Origin: Algoriphagus sp. AK58
GTDB lineage: Bacteria; Bacteroidota; Bacteroidia; Cytophagales; Cyclobacteriaceae
Assembly: GCF_014324365.1 (NCBI RefSeq)
Contig: NZ_QEIG01000008.1
Coordinates: 682,001-746,000 of the forward strand
DNA: 64,000 bases
Reading direction: 5' to 3'
Each line of letters begins with the position of its first letter. Positions within the stretch are counted from its first letter, which is position 1. Shown here one piece after another: positions 37,997 to 47,767 of this stretch. The notes below the pieces were generated by a model. It did no database searches, was not told the origin of the DNA, and was given only the letters and a program-made list of their open reading frames with translations. The position numbers and the translations under genes were made by a program.

Positions 37997-40786
37997 TTAA
38001 AGTTTCAACGCCTGAGAAACAATAGTTTTTTGTTCTTCTACGTGTACTTTATTGTATCCGGTGGCTGGAGAAGCACTAGGTTTTCTTGCGATAACACTCA
38101 TAGAAAGATCCTTGTATAACAGTCTCAACAGATAATTCCAATAACCCATATTCTCCGGTTCTTCCTGTACCCACACGACTTCAGCACCTTTGTACTGTTT
38201 GAGAGCCTCCAAAATCTGATTTTTTGGAAGTGGGTGAAGTTGTTCAACACGGATAATCGCCACATTTTTAATCTTCTCTCTTTCTCTCACTTCCTCGAGA
38301 TCATAGTACACTTTACCGGTACATAAGATGACTCTCTTTACCTCTTTTGCATCTACCGTAGTATCCGGTAAAACCTCTCTGAATCTTCCTGAAGTAAACT
38401 CGGATATCGGAGAAACCACTTTAGGATGTCTCAAGAGTGATTTTGGAGACATGACCACACATGGCTTTCTGAATTCCCAAGTCAATTGTCTTCTCAAAAG
38501 ATGGAAGAAGTTGGAAGGCTCGGTGATATTTGCCACCACCATATTGTATTCGGCTGATAGCTGAAGGAAACGCTCCGGACGGGCGTTGGAGTGCTCCGGT
38601 CCTTGACCTTCGTAGCCATGAGGTAACAGCATCACGATGCCGTTCATTTTCTGCCACTTGGATTCTCCGGAGGAAATAAACTGATCAATCATGGTTTGCG
38701 CACCATTGGCAAAGTCGCCGAACTGACCTTCCCAAATGGTCAACGAGTTAGGATTGGCCATGGCGTACCCATATTCAAAACCCAACACAGCATACTCAGA
38801 AAGCAGGGAGTTGTAGATATGGAATTGGCCCTTTCGGTCTTTCATCTCACGGAGAGAATTGAAAGGCTGATTGGTGTTTGCATCATGGATCACAGCGTGT
38901 CTGTGAGAGAAAGTTCCTCTTTGCACGTCCTGACCGGTAATTCGGACTGTCTTACCTTCCAAAAGTAAAGACCCATAAGCAAGCAACTCCGCAGAAGCCC
39001 AGTTCAGCTCTTTGGTCTCAAAGAACATCTCTTTTCTTTGCTTCATCTGAGCCTCGATCTGCTTGATAGGCTTGAACCCTTTTGGAATAAAAGTGATTGC
39101 CTCTGCGACTTTTTCGATCTGATCCTGTGATATAAATGTCTCAGGAGACTGTTCAAAATCTTCAGGCTTAGACCTTCTCAAGCTTCCCCATTCCCTTTCA
39201 AACTTGGTAGCCTGATAAGGAAGTGGCTTTTCTTTGACCATATTGAGACGATCCTGAAGCAATTGCCTAAACTCCTCATCCATCTGTGCAGCGATTTTCG
39301 CATCAAAATCACCACGCTCTGTCAGGCGCTTTACGTAGATTTCTCTTGGGTTAGGATGCTTGGAAATGATGTTATAGAGCTCGGGTTGAGTGAACTTTGG
39401 TTCGTCAGATTCATTGTGACCGTGTCTTCTGTAGCACACCATGTCCACAAAGATGTCCTTGCTGAATTTCTGACGGAACTCTGCCGCTAGCTTAGCTGCA
39501 AATACGACCGCCTCCGCATTGTCACCATTGACGTGAATAACTGGGGCATCGATGATTTTAGCAACATCTGTACAGTAAATAGATGTACGGGCATCGTCAA
39601 AATCAGTGGTGAAGCCTACTTGATTGTTGATCACAAAATGGATAGTACCTCCGGTGTTATATCCTTTCAGCCCTGCCATTTGGGTCACTTCATACACAAT
39701 CCCCTGACCTGCCACAGCCGCGTCGCCATGGATAAGAATAGGAAGGGCCTTCTTGGCATCACCTTTATGCTCATGATCAATTTTCGCTCTTACAAATCCT
39801 TCTACCACAGGATTCACTGCCTCTAGGTGAGAAGGGTTAGGAGCAAGTTTGAGGTGAACCTTATTATTGTCAGGAGTGACGATATCAGAGGAATATCCCA
39901 TGTGGTACTTCACGTCACCATCACCCATGGTCAAATCTGGCTTAGCTGTACCTTCAAATTCAGAGAAGATTTGCTCATAGGTTTTCCCCATGATGTTTGC
40001 CAAGACATTTAGACGGCCCCGGTGAGCCATACCGATCATCACTTCTTCCACTCCATTCAGCGCTGCCGTATTGATTACCGCATCCAGGAATGGGATCGTA
40101 CTTTCTCCCCCTTCCAGTGAGAACCGTTTTTGACCAAGGTATTTGGTATGCAAAAAGTTTTCAAAAACTACCGCTTGGTTTAGCTTAAAAAGAATTCTTT
40201 TCTTTTCTTCAGTGGATGGGTTAAAAGCAAGCGCCTCTTTCTCAACTTTGGTCTTAAACCAATCCAGCATTTCAGGATCCCTAATATAGAGATACTCAAA
40301 GCCCATAGGGCCTTCATAGATGGTCTTTAGGGCAGCAAGGATGTCGGATAGCTTCGCATTGCCAATACCAATCTCATTACCGGCTTGAAAAACCGTATTC
40401 ATATCATCCTGGCCCAATCCGAAATTTTCAGGATCGATCAAGGCTTTACGATCTCTTCTTTCTCTAACAGGGTTGGTTTTGGATCTGAGGTGAGCTCTAG
40501 AACGATGAGCATGTATCAAGGCGCGAACCTTTATCTCCTTAGGCAATTGCTCCATATCCATGATGGTGCCTGGGGTAGCTAAGGATCCACTAGGCGCAGC
40601 TTGTGAAGAAACTTTAACGGGAGCAGCCCCATTTTCTTCCTGACCATAATTTGCCAAAGCAAAGTCAAAACCGTCAAAAAACTCTTTCCAGCTTGGGTCT
40701 ATTGAGGCAGGGTCGTTTTTGTAAGATGCGTAAAGCTCATCGATGTAAGACACATGAGCGTTAGCAATGTAAGAGAATTTATCCAT
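37997..40786 (-). CDS. sucA: 2-oxoglutarate dehydrogenase E1 component
   Basis: Thiamine diphosphate enzyme that decarboxylates 2-oxoglutarate in the TCA cycle. The ATG at 40786 was chosen because MDKFSYIANAHVSYIDELYA matches family N termini; a longer in-frame start adds only eight unlike residues. The protein has 929 residues, with MAHRGRLNVL, the ThDP motif HGDAAVAGQGIVYE and a C-terminal QEEPENMGYW block. First gene of sucA-sucB-lpdA; a promoter lies about 20 bp upstream of the start codon. Confidence 0.97.
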   Translation of the reverse strand: MDKFSYIANAHVSYIDELYASYKNDPASIDPSWKEFFDGFDFALANYGQEENGAAPVKVSSQAAPSGSLATPGTIMDMEQLPKEIKVRALIHAHRSRAHLRSKTNPVRERRDRKALIDPENFGLGQDDMNTVFQAGNEIGIGNAKLSDILAALKTIYEGPMGFEYLYIRDPEMLDWFKTKVEKEALAFNPSTEEKKRILFKLNQAVVFENFLHTKYLGQKRFSLEGGESTIPFLDAVINTAALNGVEEVMIGMAHRGRLNVLANIMGKTYEQIFSEFEGTAKPDLTMGDGDVKYHMGYSSDIVTPDNNKVHLKLAPNPSHLEAVNPVVEGFVRAKIDHEHKGDAKKALPILIHGDAAVAGQGIVYEVTQMAGLKGYNTGGTIHFVINNQVGFTTDFDDARTSIYCTDVAKIIDAPVIHVNGDNAEAVVFAAKLAAEFRQKFSKDIFVDMVCYRRHGHNESDEPKFTQPELYNIISKHPNPREIYVKRLTERGDFDAKIAAQMDEEFRQLLQDRLNMVKEKPLPYQATKFEREWGSLRRSKPEDFEQSPETFISQDQIEKVAEAITFIPKGFKPIKQIEAQMKQRKEMFFETKELNWASAELLAYGSLLLEGKTVRITGQDVQRGTFSHRHAVIHDANTNQPFNSLREMKDRKGQFHIYNSLLSEYAVLGFEYGYAMANPNSLTIWEGQFGDFANGAQTMIDQFISSGESKWQKMNGIVMLLPHGYEGQGPEHSNARPERFLQLSAEYNMVVANITEPSNFFHLLRRQLTWEFRKPCVVMSPKSLLRHPKVVSPISEFTSGRFREVLPDTTVDAKEVKRVILCTGKVYYDLEEVREREKIKNVAIIRVEQLHPLPKNQILEALKQYKGAEVVWVQEEPENMGYWNYLLRLLYKDLSMSVIARKPSASPATGYNKVHVEEQKTIVSQALKL

Positions 40787-40807
40787 GGTTAGTTTTTGAA
40801 AGCAAAG

Positions 40808-40838
40808 CAAAGCTAACAGGTTATTCCCTTAATAAAAA
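40808..40838 (-). promoter_or_regulatory. Candidate promoter of sucA
   Basis: Minus strand: TTTT (40835-40838), 19 bp, TAGCTTTG (40808-40815). The -7 element is perfect and the -33 element matches 3 of 4. The predicted start near 40801 gives a leader of about 15 nt. Confidence 0.58.
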
Positions 40839-40879
40839 ACCGCTTATTTGCTTTTACAAATATCTGCTTAAAATCAATA

Positions 40880-40914
40880 TAAAAGAAAAAAGCAACGCCT
40901 AATGGCGTTGCTTT
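40880..40914 (-). terminator. Terminator of the SusC/SusD locus
   Basis: Perfect 11-bp stem AAAGCAACGCC / GGCGTTGCTTT (40889-40899, 40904-40914), 4-nt loop, then TTTTCTTTTAT on the minus strand. It lies about 29 bp after the last gene. Confidence 0.92.
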
Positions 40915-40942
40915 AAACTTATGATTATTATCCTTCCGGATA

Positions 40943-41875
40943 CTATCTCAAATTAGGCCAAGGCTTACCCGCGTTGGATTTAACAGCCACTGTACCAAAT
41001 TCACCATAGGTATTTACCCACTCGAAAGTCAGTACCTGAGGAGTTGAACTCTTCACGGTCATTGAATAACTATCACCGTATTTGTCAGTTCCCGACATGG
41101 TCAATCTGTTACATGCGTCATTGATTCTCACATTGCCACTACCCCATGTGTCTGGATAGCAAGCCTGCCAAGCACCAAAGGTACCGTCAGATACAGTGTA
41201 AGAACCTGGAGAAGCCGCAACTGCCGTCCAAGTAGTACTACCGGAGAAAGTTTTACCACAGAAGGTTTCCAAAGCATCAAACTGATAGGTGCCTGCCAAA
41301 TCAGAAGGACATACCACAGAAACTGGATACTGGAATGGTGAAGCGTAGAATGGCGCACCTGCTACGTTAGTAGTCACATTGTTGGAAGAGAAGGTTCTTC
41401 CAAACTTATCATTCAATACCAGCCTAAATTCAAACACATCGCCCCCTTGGATTTGCGCTTGAGTCAACCCAACCGCTGCAATTGCTTCAGCAGCTGTAAC
41501 TTCAAAGGAAGTTCTCAAGAATCGCGAATCCGAGTTAGGCTTGAAATCAGAGGCCTGAAGGGTCTTCACCAACACATCATTCTGTGGAGTATAACGCAAA
41601 CCGACTCCTGGGATCAACCTTCTGTGACGCACACGGATTTCCACTGTCTGCACAGTTTTACCGTCTTCAATGTCAACCGCCTCAAGAGTCAGAGCAAACT
41701 TAGAGTTCGCCAAATTGAAGAAGTTGAACGAGGTGCTCGTACGTGCTATGGTTCTCAAATAAGCACCTGTGTCGAAATCCTTGTATGGAACGTTAGGTTC
41801 CACAAAATCCCTACAAGAGCTTAGAAAGATGAGCGCACTCGCCAACAAGCCGAAACTATATCTTAGCATTTTCAT
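40943..41875 (-). CDS. Lipoprotein of unknown function, third gene of Sus-like locus
   Basis: 310 residues with a lipoprotein signal (lipobox FLSSC). The N-terminal half includes beta-rich segments (FALTLEAVDIEDGKTV) and the C-terminal half has four cysteines in VVCPSD, TFCGKT, QACYPD and NDACNR, which could form two disulfides. I do not recognise a named family. It lies 18 bp downstream of the SusD-like gene, so it is probably a surface-exposed accessory lipoprotein of the same complex, perhaps helping to capture the substrate; that is inference from position. Confidence 0.75.
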   Translation of the reverse strand: MKMLRYSFGLLASALIFLSSCRDFVEPNVPYKDFDTGAYLRTIARTSTSFNFFNLANSKFALTLEAVDIEDGKTVQTVEIRVRHRRLIPGVGLRYTPQNDVLVKTLQASDFKPNSDSRFLRTSFEVTAAEAIAAVGLTQAQIQGGDVFEFRLVLNDKFGRTFSSNNVTTNVAGAPFYASPFQYPVSVVCPSDLAGTYQFDALETFCGKTFSGSTTWTAVAASPGSYTVSDGTFGAWQACYPDTWGSGNVRINDACNRLTMSGTDKYGDSYSMTVKSSTPQVLTFEWVNTYGEFGTVAVKSNAGKPWPNLR

Positions 41876-41893
41876 TTTTTCTAAATTAATTGG

Positions 41894-43549
41894 TTAATAA
41901 ATCCAAGGTGAAGCAGGATTTTTATCCCAGAACACTTGTACCGCAAGATTTTGTTTCTGAACCGCATTGGTGTTAGTCACGATGTAGTTGTTTGGATACA
42001 AGAATGATCTAACAAACGGACCTGGATTTTCTTCCAAAGCAGGCTGAAGTCTGACAGGCTTACCAGTTCTTCTGTACAGGTTGTATGCTTCCATACCGTT
42101 CCCGAACAAGGACAACCAATATTCCCTACCAACCACATTCATTCTTGTATCATTATTCACTTGAGCGTCATATTGATTACCAACGAATGCAATGTAATTA
42201 TCTCTGTTTCGCTCAAATACGGTATTAGGTTCAAAGGTAGTAATGGTAGCTCCTTCAGCACCTGCCACAGCGAATGCTCTGACATAGTTCATATGCTTAC
42301 GGATACCGGAAAGAAGCAACGCCTTAGCATCACCAGTGACACCCAGCGTCAACACTGCTTCAGCCAACATAAAGTCCACATAAGCCGCCAACATAATTGG
42401 GTGAATACCTGCACCTCTCATACCCAAGTTGATGTTATTCACTGGGAGACCGGAGTTGTTATCAAAACGTCCACCGGATGGGAAAGTACCATAAGCAGTT
42501 CTTTTCAAACCATCTGGTGGAATACCGTCTGGATCCAAGTGATCTCTACCCCAAAAACCTCTGTTACCGGCAGGGTTACAATAAGGGTAGTTACCTACCA
42601 AATAGTGAGGAGGAGCAATCTGAGATATACACTCCTGCTCGTCAACACTGGTCGTATTGGTCAAAACCTGACGATAGATGTAGTATTTAGTACGAGGATC
42701 GTCAAAACCTTTTTCTACAGTCAAATGATGCATGAAATCAGTGGACTGATAGTCACCACCACCGTTGGTGTACTGACCTGCAAACTTGGGATGTCTGGAA
42801 TCCGGGTCAGCATTGGTAGTACCAAATCTGAACACGAAATCATCGCCAGTTCCCAAAAGAGCATTACCAGAAACCAAGGCATTGATGGCTGTTCGAGAAG
42901 CAGCTGCATCAACCAGCTTGGTGTTCAGATAATACTTCAGCTTTAAGGTATTCACCAATCTTCCCCAACGACCGTAGTTACCACCATAATAGTAATCATT
43001 AGGAGCACCCGCGGTAGTAGTAGCAGAGAAATGAGCTGCAGCTTCATCAAGAAGAGCTAATGCCGCAGCATATACTGCCTGACCATTATCCACTTTAGGA
43101 TTAAAGTTGGCAGCATCAATGGCTTCAGAGTAGGGCACATCACCATAAGTGTCTACCAAGTCCATCAAAACCATCGCCTTAATAGTCTTGGCAATTCCCA
43201 TATGTCTTTGGAAGTTAGAACTTTCAGCCAAAGGCAAAAGGAAGTCAATATCAGCCAAGATATTAGCGTAAGCATTTGACCAAGTACCGTTTGTGGAAAC
43301 TGGAGTATAGGCAGCTTCATACAAGGCAGAACCTTGGTTGATAATACGCGTCAATCTCGCACCACGGTCCGCAACACCGAACCACAAATCCTTGTAATCC
43401 AATTGGATTCTGTTTAAGAGGAAATCCGGAGATGCAGTCTGCGCGTTAACTGCATTTGGGTTTTCCAACAGTTCATCCAATTTATCAGCACAAGACGTAG
43501 CTAATACCATTCCGGCAGCCATCGTCAAGCCATATATAAATTTTTTCAT
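41894..43549 (-). CDS. SusD/RagB-family nutrient-binding lipoprotein
   Basis: Surface lipoprotein that forms the lid of a SusC transporter and binds the substrate. From the ATG at 43549 it has 551 residues (a start two codons earlier is also possible), a lipobox ATSC, and the SusD-like_2 features: NPNAVNAQTASPDFLLNRIQ, helical TPR-like segments and the motif YWLSLFGNGMEAYNLYRRTG near the C terminus. It follows the SusC gene by 18 bp. The substrate cannot be read from sequence; no glycoside hydrolase accompanies it. Confidence 0.92.
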   Translation of the reverse strand: MKKFIYGLTMAAGMVLATSCADKLDELLENPNAVNAQTASPDFLLNRIQLDYKDLWFGVADRGARLTRIINQGSALYEAAYTPVSTNGTWSNAYANILADIDFLLPLAESSNFQRHMGIAKTIKAMVLMDLVDTYGDVPYSEAIDAANFNPKVDNGQAVYAAALALLDEAAAHFSATTTAGAPNDYYYGGNYGRWGRLVNTLKLKYYLNTKLVDAAASRTAINALVSGNALLGTGDDFVFRFGTTNADPDSRHPKFAGQYTNGGGDYQSTDFMHHLTVEKGFDDPRTKYYIYRQVLTNTTSVDEQECISQIAPPHYLVGNYPYCNPAGNRGFWGRDHLDPDGIPPDGLKRTAYGTFPSGGRFDNNSGLPVNNINLGMRGAGIHPIMLAAYVDFMLAEAVLTLGVTGDAKALLLSGIRKHMNYVRAFAVAGAEGATITTFEPNTVFERNRDNYIAFVGNQYDAQVNNDTRMNVVGREYWLSLFGNGMEAYNLYRRTGKPVRLQPALEENPGPFVRSFLYPNNYIVTNTNAVQKQNLAVQVFWDKNPASPWIY

Positions 43550-43567
43550 TGTCATTTCTGTTTGGGG

Positions 43568-46500
43568 TTAGAAGGCAAGAGTCAACGTTCCACCCAATCT
43601 CTTAGAGCTAGGTCCTGTTACGAAATCAAATCCTAGACCGTTTCCTACCCCAGTACCCAACACGTCAACATCGAAGTTCATGTTTGGAGGGAAGTTAAGA
43701 GCCAAGAACCACAAGTTGGTACCGCTGATTGCCAAAGAAGCTCTCTTGAAAGGAGTCTTAGACATCAGTGAATTTGGCAAGGCATACGACAAGGATACTT
43801 CTCTCAAACGTACCATGGAACCATCGAATACGTTAGGCTCATCGGTTGCACCCTGATATCCAGAGAAGAAGTAATCTGATGCAGTGATTTGATAATCGTT
43901 AGGAATATATCTTGGAGTACCATCGGCATTCGTACCATCTTGTCTTACACCTGGCATGATAAAGGTCAGTTCTCTATCAGCTACTGGGTCTTTGGTCACA
44001 CCACGGGCCAAAGTAGCTGTTACCGTGTTGGAGAATACTACACCCTTGTGTCTGTATTCCAACATAGCACTGAGAGTAAATCCTTTGTAAGTGAAGCTGT
44101 TTATCCAAGAACCAGTCCAAGCAGGGTTAGGATCACCAAGAACTACGGGTTCATTGGTAGGCTTGTGAACACCATTGGAAAGGATGATGGGTTGTCCATC
44201 AGGAGCACGGTCAAATCCAATACCTTTGATCACGTTAAATGGCTGACCAGGAATAGCAAAGTTACCTAGATCGGTAAAGCCGGCAACCACTACTTCTTCA
44301 AGTCCGCCTCCCAACTCAATCACCTCAGTTCTGTACTTACCCCAGTTCAAAGTGGAATTCCACTCAAAACCGGAAGCAGTTGATACTGGAGTTACAGTTG
44401 CCTGGAATTCAGCACCACGGGTTCTGATCTTACCGATGTTGATAGCCGTAGAAGTAAAACCTGTTGATGGGTCAATAGGAGCTTGAGTGATCAGGTCTCT
44501 GGTGTTTTTCTCATACAAAGAGAGATCAAATCTCAATTTGTTATTGAACATTACGCCTTCCAAACCAAACTCCAATTCGCCATGAAGCTCAGGCTTCAAG
44601 TTTGGATTTCCCAACACGTTAGATACAGAGTGAGTCGTAGTCACAGTACCATCTCGGTCGAATGCACGTGCATTTTGTACCAATACATTTCGGGTTCTAT
44701 AAGGCTGAGGATAACCTGCTGAAGTACCATAACCCAATCTAATTTTCAAGTCATTCAAGGTAGATGACCTCCAATCAAATGCTGTGGTAGGAATGAAGGA
44801 AACTGAACCACCTGGGTAAAGGATGCTTCTGTTTTCCTGTTCTACGGTAGAAGTCCAGTCATTACGTGCCGAAAGGTTCAAGAACAAGTAATCGGAATAA
44901 TCCAAGGTGATGTTGGTGTATACCCCATATCTTCTTTCTTCCTGAATGTAGTTAAGAGAAGCACCAGAATAGGCGTCGGAACTTGCCGAAGTTCTAAAGT
45001 TAGAATGTCTGAACAATCCAAAAGCCAACTGACCTTGAGAAGCAATACCTGACTGCTCGTAAGAGTCATATCTGGAGTTAGCTCCCAACAGGGCACTCAT
45101 TCCGATTTTTTCAGAGAAATCCTTCTTCCAGTTCAAGATCAAATCCTGATTCCAGATGGTGTTGTTGATGTTTACTGTTCTGTAATAACCATTTCTCGTA
45201 GCCAAATCAGATGTAGCACCACCTCTGTTGTACATCACTTCCTGAATCTCTGAATAAGTATCCAAACCTAAACGGTAGGTCATGGAGAAGTTATCGTTGA
45301 AGTCGTAATTCAACGAAGTTGAGTTGAAGAAACGATTTACATCAGATGTATTCTTGTAATATCTCACCAACCAGTTAGGGTTAGTAATATCGTTACCACC
45401 TCTGAAATACACTGAGCTTCTGTCTACGGGATTTTCAAATGGAAGATTTTCCAAATCGATGGATCGTGGGGTAAACAGTACGTGACCAAAAACAGAAGGG
45501 ATAGCACTACCAGATCCATAGGAAGCGTTGGCAGGAGGAGACTGCAAGTTGGTGATAGCGAAGGTAAAGGACGAGTTGACAGACAACTTATCGGTGATGG
45601 CTGAATTCATACCCAATCCGAAGTTGTACTTCTGAAGCTCGTTACCTGGCACAAAGCCTTCTTCGTCGGTATATCCAAAGCTTGCATTAAATCCGGTACG
45701 GTCTGAACCTCCCGACACTTGTACGGAGGTATTGGAAATCAAACCTGTTCTGAAGAATATTTCAGAAGGATCTTTGTAAGCTTTGTATTCATACTGAACT
45801 GGAGTACCACCTACAATACCATTCACCCAAAACTGAGGGAATGAATTTCGGATGGAAGCAACAGAAGAGGTTGCATACGGGTGTGCAATGGTCAATCCCT
45901 GATCCATTCTCGGACCGAAGTTAGAGAAGAAGAATCCAGGAGCCTGCTGGAAACCATTACCATAGATCTGACCATACGTCGGCAATGATGCTGCCTCATT
46001 GGTAAAGACTGACTGGTTGATGGTTACTTCAGCTGCTTTTCTCTTGGATGCACCGGACTTGGTGGTGATCAAGATTACCCCGTTTCTACCTTGGTCACCG
46101 TAAAGTACGGTTGCAGAAAGACCCTTCAACACGGACATACTCTCGATGTTGTTTGGATCGATATCCAAGAAACGGGAAGAAGTAGTAGCACCACCGGCAG
46201 TAAAGTCGTTTTGGCTGTTAGTAGAGGTGTTGAAAGGCACACCATCCACAACGAACAGCGGCTGGTTAGAACCGGTAGCCGAGGAATAACCTCTGATAAC
46301 CATGTTGGTACCGGAACCAGACATACCGTTGGTTGAAGTAATGTTCACACCTGGAACCTTGCCCTGCAATACGCGAGCAACGTCAGTTTCCGGACGGTTT
46401 TCCAGCTGTGAGTTGTCCACTGAAGTTACTGCGTAACCCAGTGCTTTTTTCTCCCTTTCGATACCGATCGCTGTTACTACCACTTCGGATAGTTGTGAAG

Positions 46501-46801
46501 CGTCAGTTGTCAGGGTGACATTGACTACGGACCGGTTACCGATTGCCTCTTCTATGGTCTTCAGACCCACAAAAGAGAAAATCAGCACATCGGATCCCGC
46601 CGGTACGCTAATGGAGTAATTACCATCCAAATCGGTGGTAGTACCCACTGTCGTACCTTTCACGAGAACCGTTGCACCTGGCAACCCTAGACCGTCTTCC
46701 TCGGAAATTACCTTGCCGGTAATTACCCGTTGCTGCGCCGACACCTCATAACTGAGGGCCATGGTGAAAAGCGCAACAACAAAGAGTAAAGCTTTTCTCA
46801 T
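43568..46801 (-). CDS. SusC/RagA-family TonB-linked outer membrane protein
   Basis: TonB-dependent outer-membrane importer of 1077 residues. A signal peptide ends near SYEVSAQQ; then a carboxypeptidase-D-like regulatory domain (about residues 25-105: GKVISEEDGLGLPGATVLVK), a plug domain (LSEVVVTAIGIEREKKALGY to the ILITTKSG block), and a 22-strand barrel ending in LGGTLTLAF, a classical terminal strand. It is the first gene of the SusC-SusD-lipoprotein operon. No sigma/anti-sigma pair or hybrid regulator is adjacent. Confidence 0.95.
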   Translation of the reverse strand: MRKALLFVVALFTMALSYEVSAQQRVITGKVISEEDGLGLPGATVLVKGTTVGTTTDLDGNYSISVPAGSDVLIFSFVGLKTIEEAIGNRSVVNVTLTTDASQLSEVVVTAIGIEREKKALGYAVTSVDNSQLENRPETDVARVLQGKVPGVNITSTNGMSGSGTNMVIRGYSSATGSNQPLFVVDGVPFNTSTNSQNDFTAGGATTSSRFLDIDPNNIESMSVLKGLSATVLYGDQGRNGVILITTKSGASKRKAAEVTINQSVFTNEAASLPTYGQIYGNGFQQAPGFFFSNFGPRMDQGLTIAHPYATSSVASIRNSFPQFWVNGIVGGTPVQYEYKAYKDPSEIFFRTGLISNTSVQVSGGSDRTGFNASFGYTDEEGFVPGNELQKYNFGLGMNSAITDKLSVNSSFTFAITNLQSPPANASYGSGSAIPSVFGHVLFTPRSIDLENLPFENPVDRSSVYFRGGNDITNPNWLVRYYKNTSDVNRFFNSTSLNYDFNDNFSMTYRLGLDTYSEIQEVMYNRGGATSDLATRNGYYRTVNINNTIWNQDLILNWKKDFSEKIGMSALLGANSRYDSYEQSGIASQGQLAFGLFRHSNFRTSASSDAYSGASLNYIQEERRYGVYTNITLDYSDYLFLNLSARNDWTSTVEQENRSILYPGGSVSFIPTTAFDWRSSTLNDLKIRLGYGTSAGYPQPYRTRNVLVQNARAFDRDGTVTTTHSVSNVLGNPNLKPELHGELEFGLEGVMFNNKLRFDLSLYEKNTRDLITQAPIDPSTGFTSTAINIGKIRTRGAEFQATVTPVSTASGFEWNSTLNWGKYRTEVIELGGGLEEVVVAGFTDLGNFAIPGQPFNVIKGIGFDRAPDGQPIILSNGVHKPTNEPVVLGDPNPAWTGSWINSFTYKGFTLSAMLEYRHKGVVFSNTVTATLARGVTKDPVADRELTFIMPGVRQDGTNADGTPRYIPNDYQITASDYFFSGYQGATDEPNVFDGSMVRLREVSLSYALPNSLMSKTPFKRASLAISGTNLWFLALNFPPNMNFDVDVLGTGVGNGLGFDFVTGPSSKRLGGTLTLAF

Positions 46802-47246
46802 AAGGTATTTAGTTTAGTTGATTCGTAAAGAAAATTTATTTGCCAGTAATTTCAAAAGCGGTAAAAAAATCGTTTCAATGGCTCCAAAAGCTTATTATTT
46901 GGCACAAACCGACTTTATTAACAAATATTAACTCAATGACGTGCATTTTTTAACTTTATCAAAACAATATTTTGAAAAAAGGGCAAAAATCAAAAGATCA
47001 AAAAAATTTATATTCTGAAAAAAATATTGAAATAGCCTTCAAAAGGGGATTTTTTTGCCATTTTTGATATAATTTCTAAGCTTTTTCCGATTTTACATTA
47101 TAAAATTTTATAGAATTTGATTTTTCTAGAATCTGAAATCAGAAAATTTAAAAAATCAAAATATTCCCTTTCATTTTGACACGAATTCAGTCCATTTTTT
47201 GCAAAAAATCAAAAAACCGGTTGATTTTTTAACCGGTTTTTCAAAA
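46802..47246. other. 445-bp AT-rich gap upstream of the SusC gene
   Basis: No credible gene. Long A and T tracts dominate. It must contain the SusC promoter, but I found no TTTG-N19-TAnnTTTG with full match; partial -7 candidates (TCGGTTTG complement at 46905-46912, AATATTTG complement at 46922-46929) lack a spaced TTTG. The far end (47203-47240) is the terminator of the neighbouring gene. A long leader is likely. Confidence 0.6.
47203..47240 (-). terminator. Terminator after the 165-residue outer-membrane protein gene
   Basis: Stem AAAACCGGTT / AACCGGTTTT (47213-47222, 47231-47240), 8-nt loop, then on the minus strand a T-rich tail TTGATTTTTTGC. Confidence 0.85.
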
Positions 47247-47744
47247 TTAGAAGGAATATCTTAATGTAAAGGATGCCTCATCCCACCAGAGCTTTGTGAA
47301 GTCCACAAAATTATAAGCCGGCTTCCAATCTAAACTTAAATAAACATTTGTGTTGTAAAAATTATATTCTAAACCTACAATAAAATCTACTCCATAAACC
47401 TTGTAATCCTCGGTTCCTTTATAAACCCAAGGGGGTTCGGCCTGAGGTTCTCTCCAAATCCCATAATGTCCTCCTCCTCCAAGGTACCATTCCATTCCTC
47501 GGAATTCACGGATCTCCATGTGATGCTCATACAACAAAGTACCACTCCAACCCTTCCATCGATTGAAAACCATCAGTTCTACCGCAGAGTGATCCGTCAC
47601 AAACCTTTTTACCGATCCCCCAATCGACGTCCCTGCACGAAATCCCACCATAGTGTTGTACTCTCGCATTTGAAATTGGGCCTTGGCCTCGTTTAAAAAC
47701 AAAAAGCCAATAAAAAATCCCGCCAACTTGATCCAATTCTTCAT
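47247..47744 (-). CDS. Small outer-membrane beta-barrel-like protein
   Basis: 165 residues with a signal peptide (cleavage after NEAKAQ). The mature chain alternates aromatic and glycine residues (GFRAGTSIGGSVKRF, GTLLYEHHMEI, YLGGGGHYGIW, VDFIVGLEYNFYNTNVYLSLDWKP) and ends in FTLRYSF with a terminal phenylalanine, the outer-membrane insertion signal. An eight-strand barrel is likely. It lies 23 bp after the 5-FTHF cyclo-ligase gene, so it may be read with bshC, but has no obvious link to them. Confidence 0.8.
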   Translation of the reverse strand: MKNWIKLAGFFIGFLFLNEAKAQFQMREYNTMVGFRAGTSIGGSVKRFVTDHSAVELMVFNRWKGWSGTLLYEHHMEIREFRGMEWYLGGGGHYGIWREPQAEPPWVYKGTEDYKVYGVDFIVGLEYNFYNTNVYLSLDWKPAYNFVDFTKLWWDEASFTLRYSF

Positions 47745-47767
47745 AGATGAGATTCAGGTAATTGATC

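Noticed and set aside
42161-42946. 261-codon plus-strand frame opposite the SusD-like gene
   Set aside because: Antisense shadow of a clear SusD-family gene; no domain, no promoter or start context.
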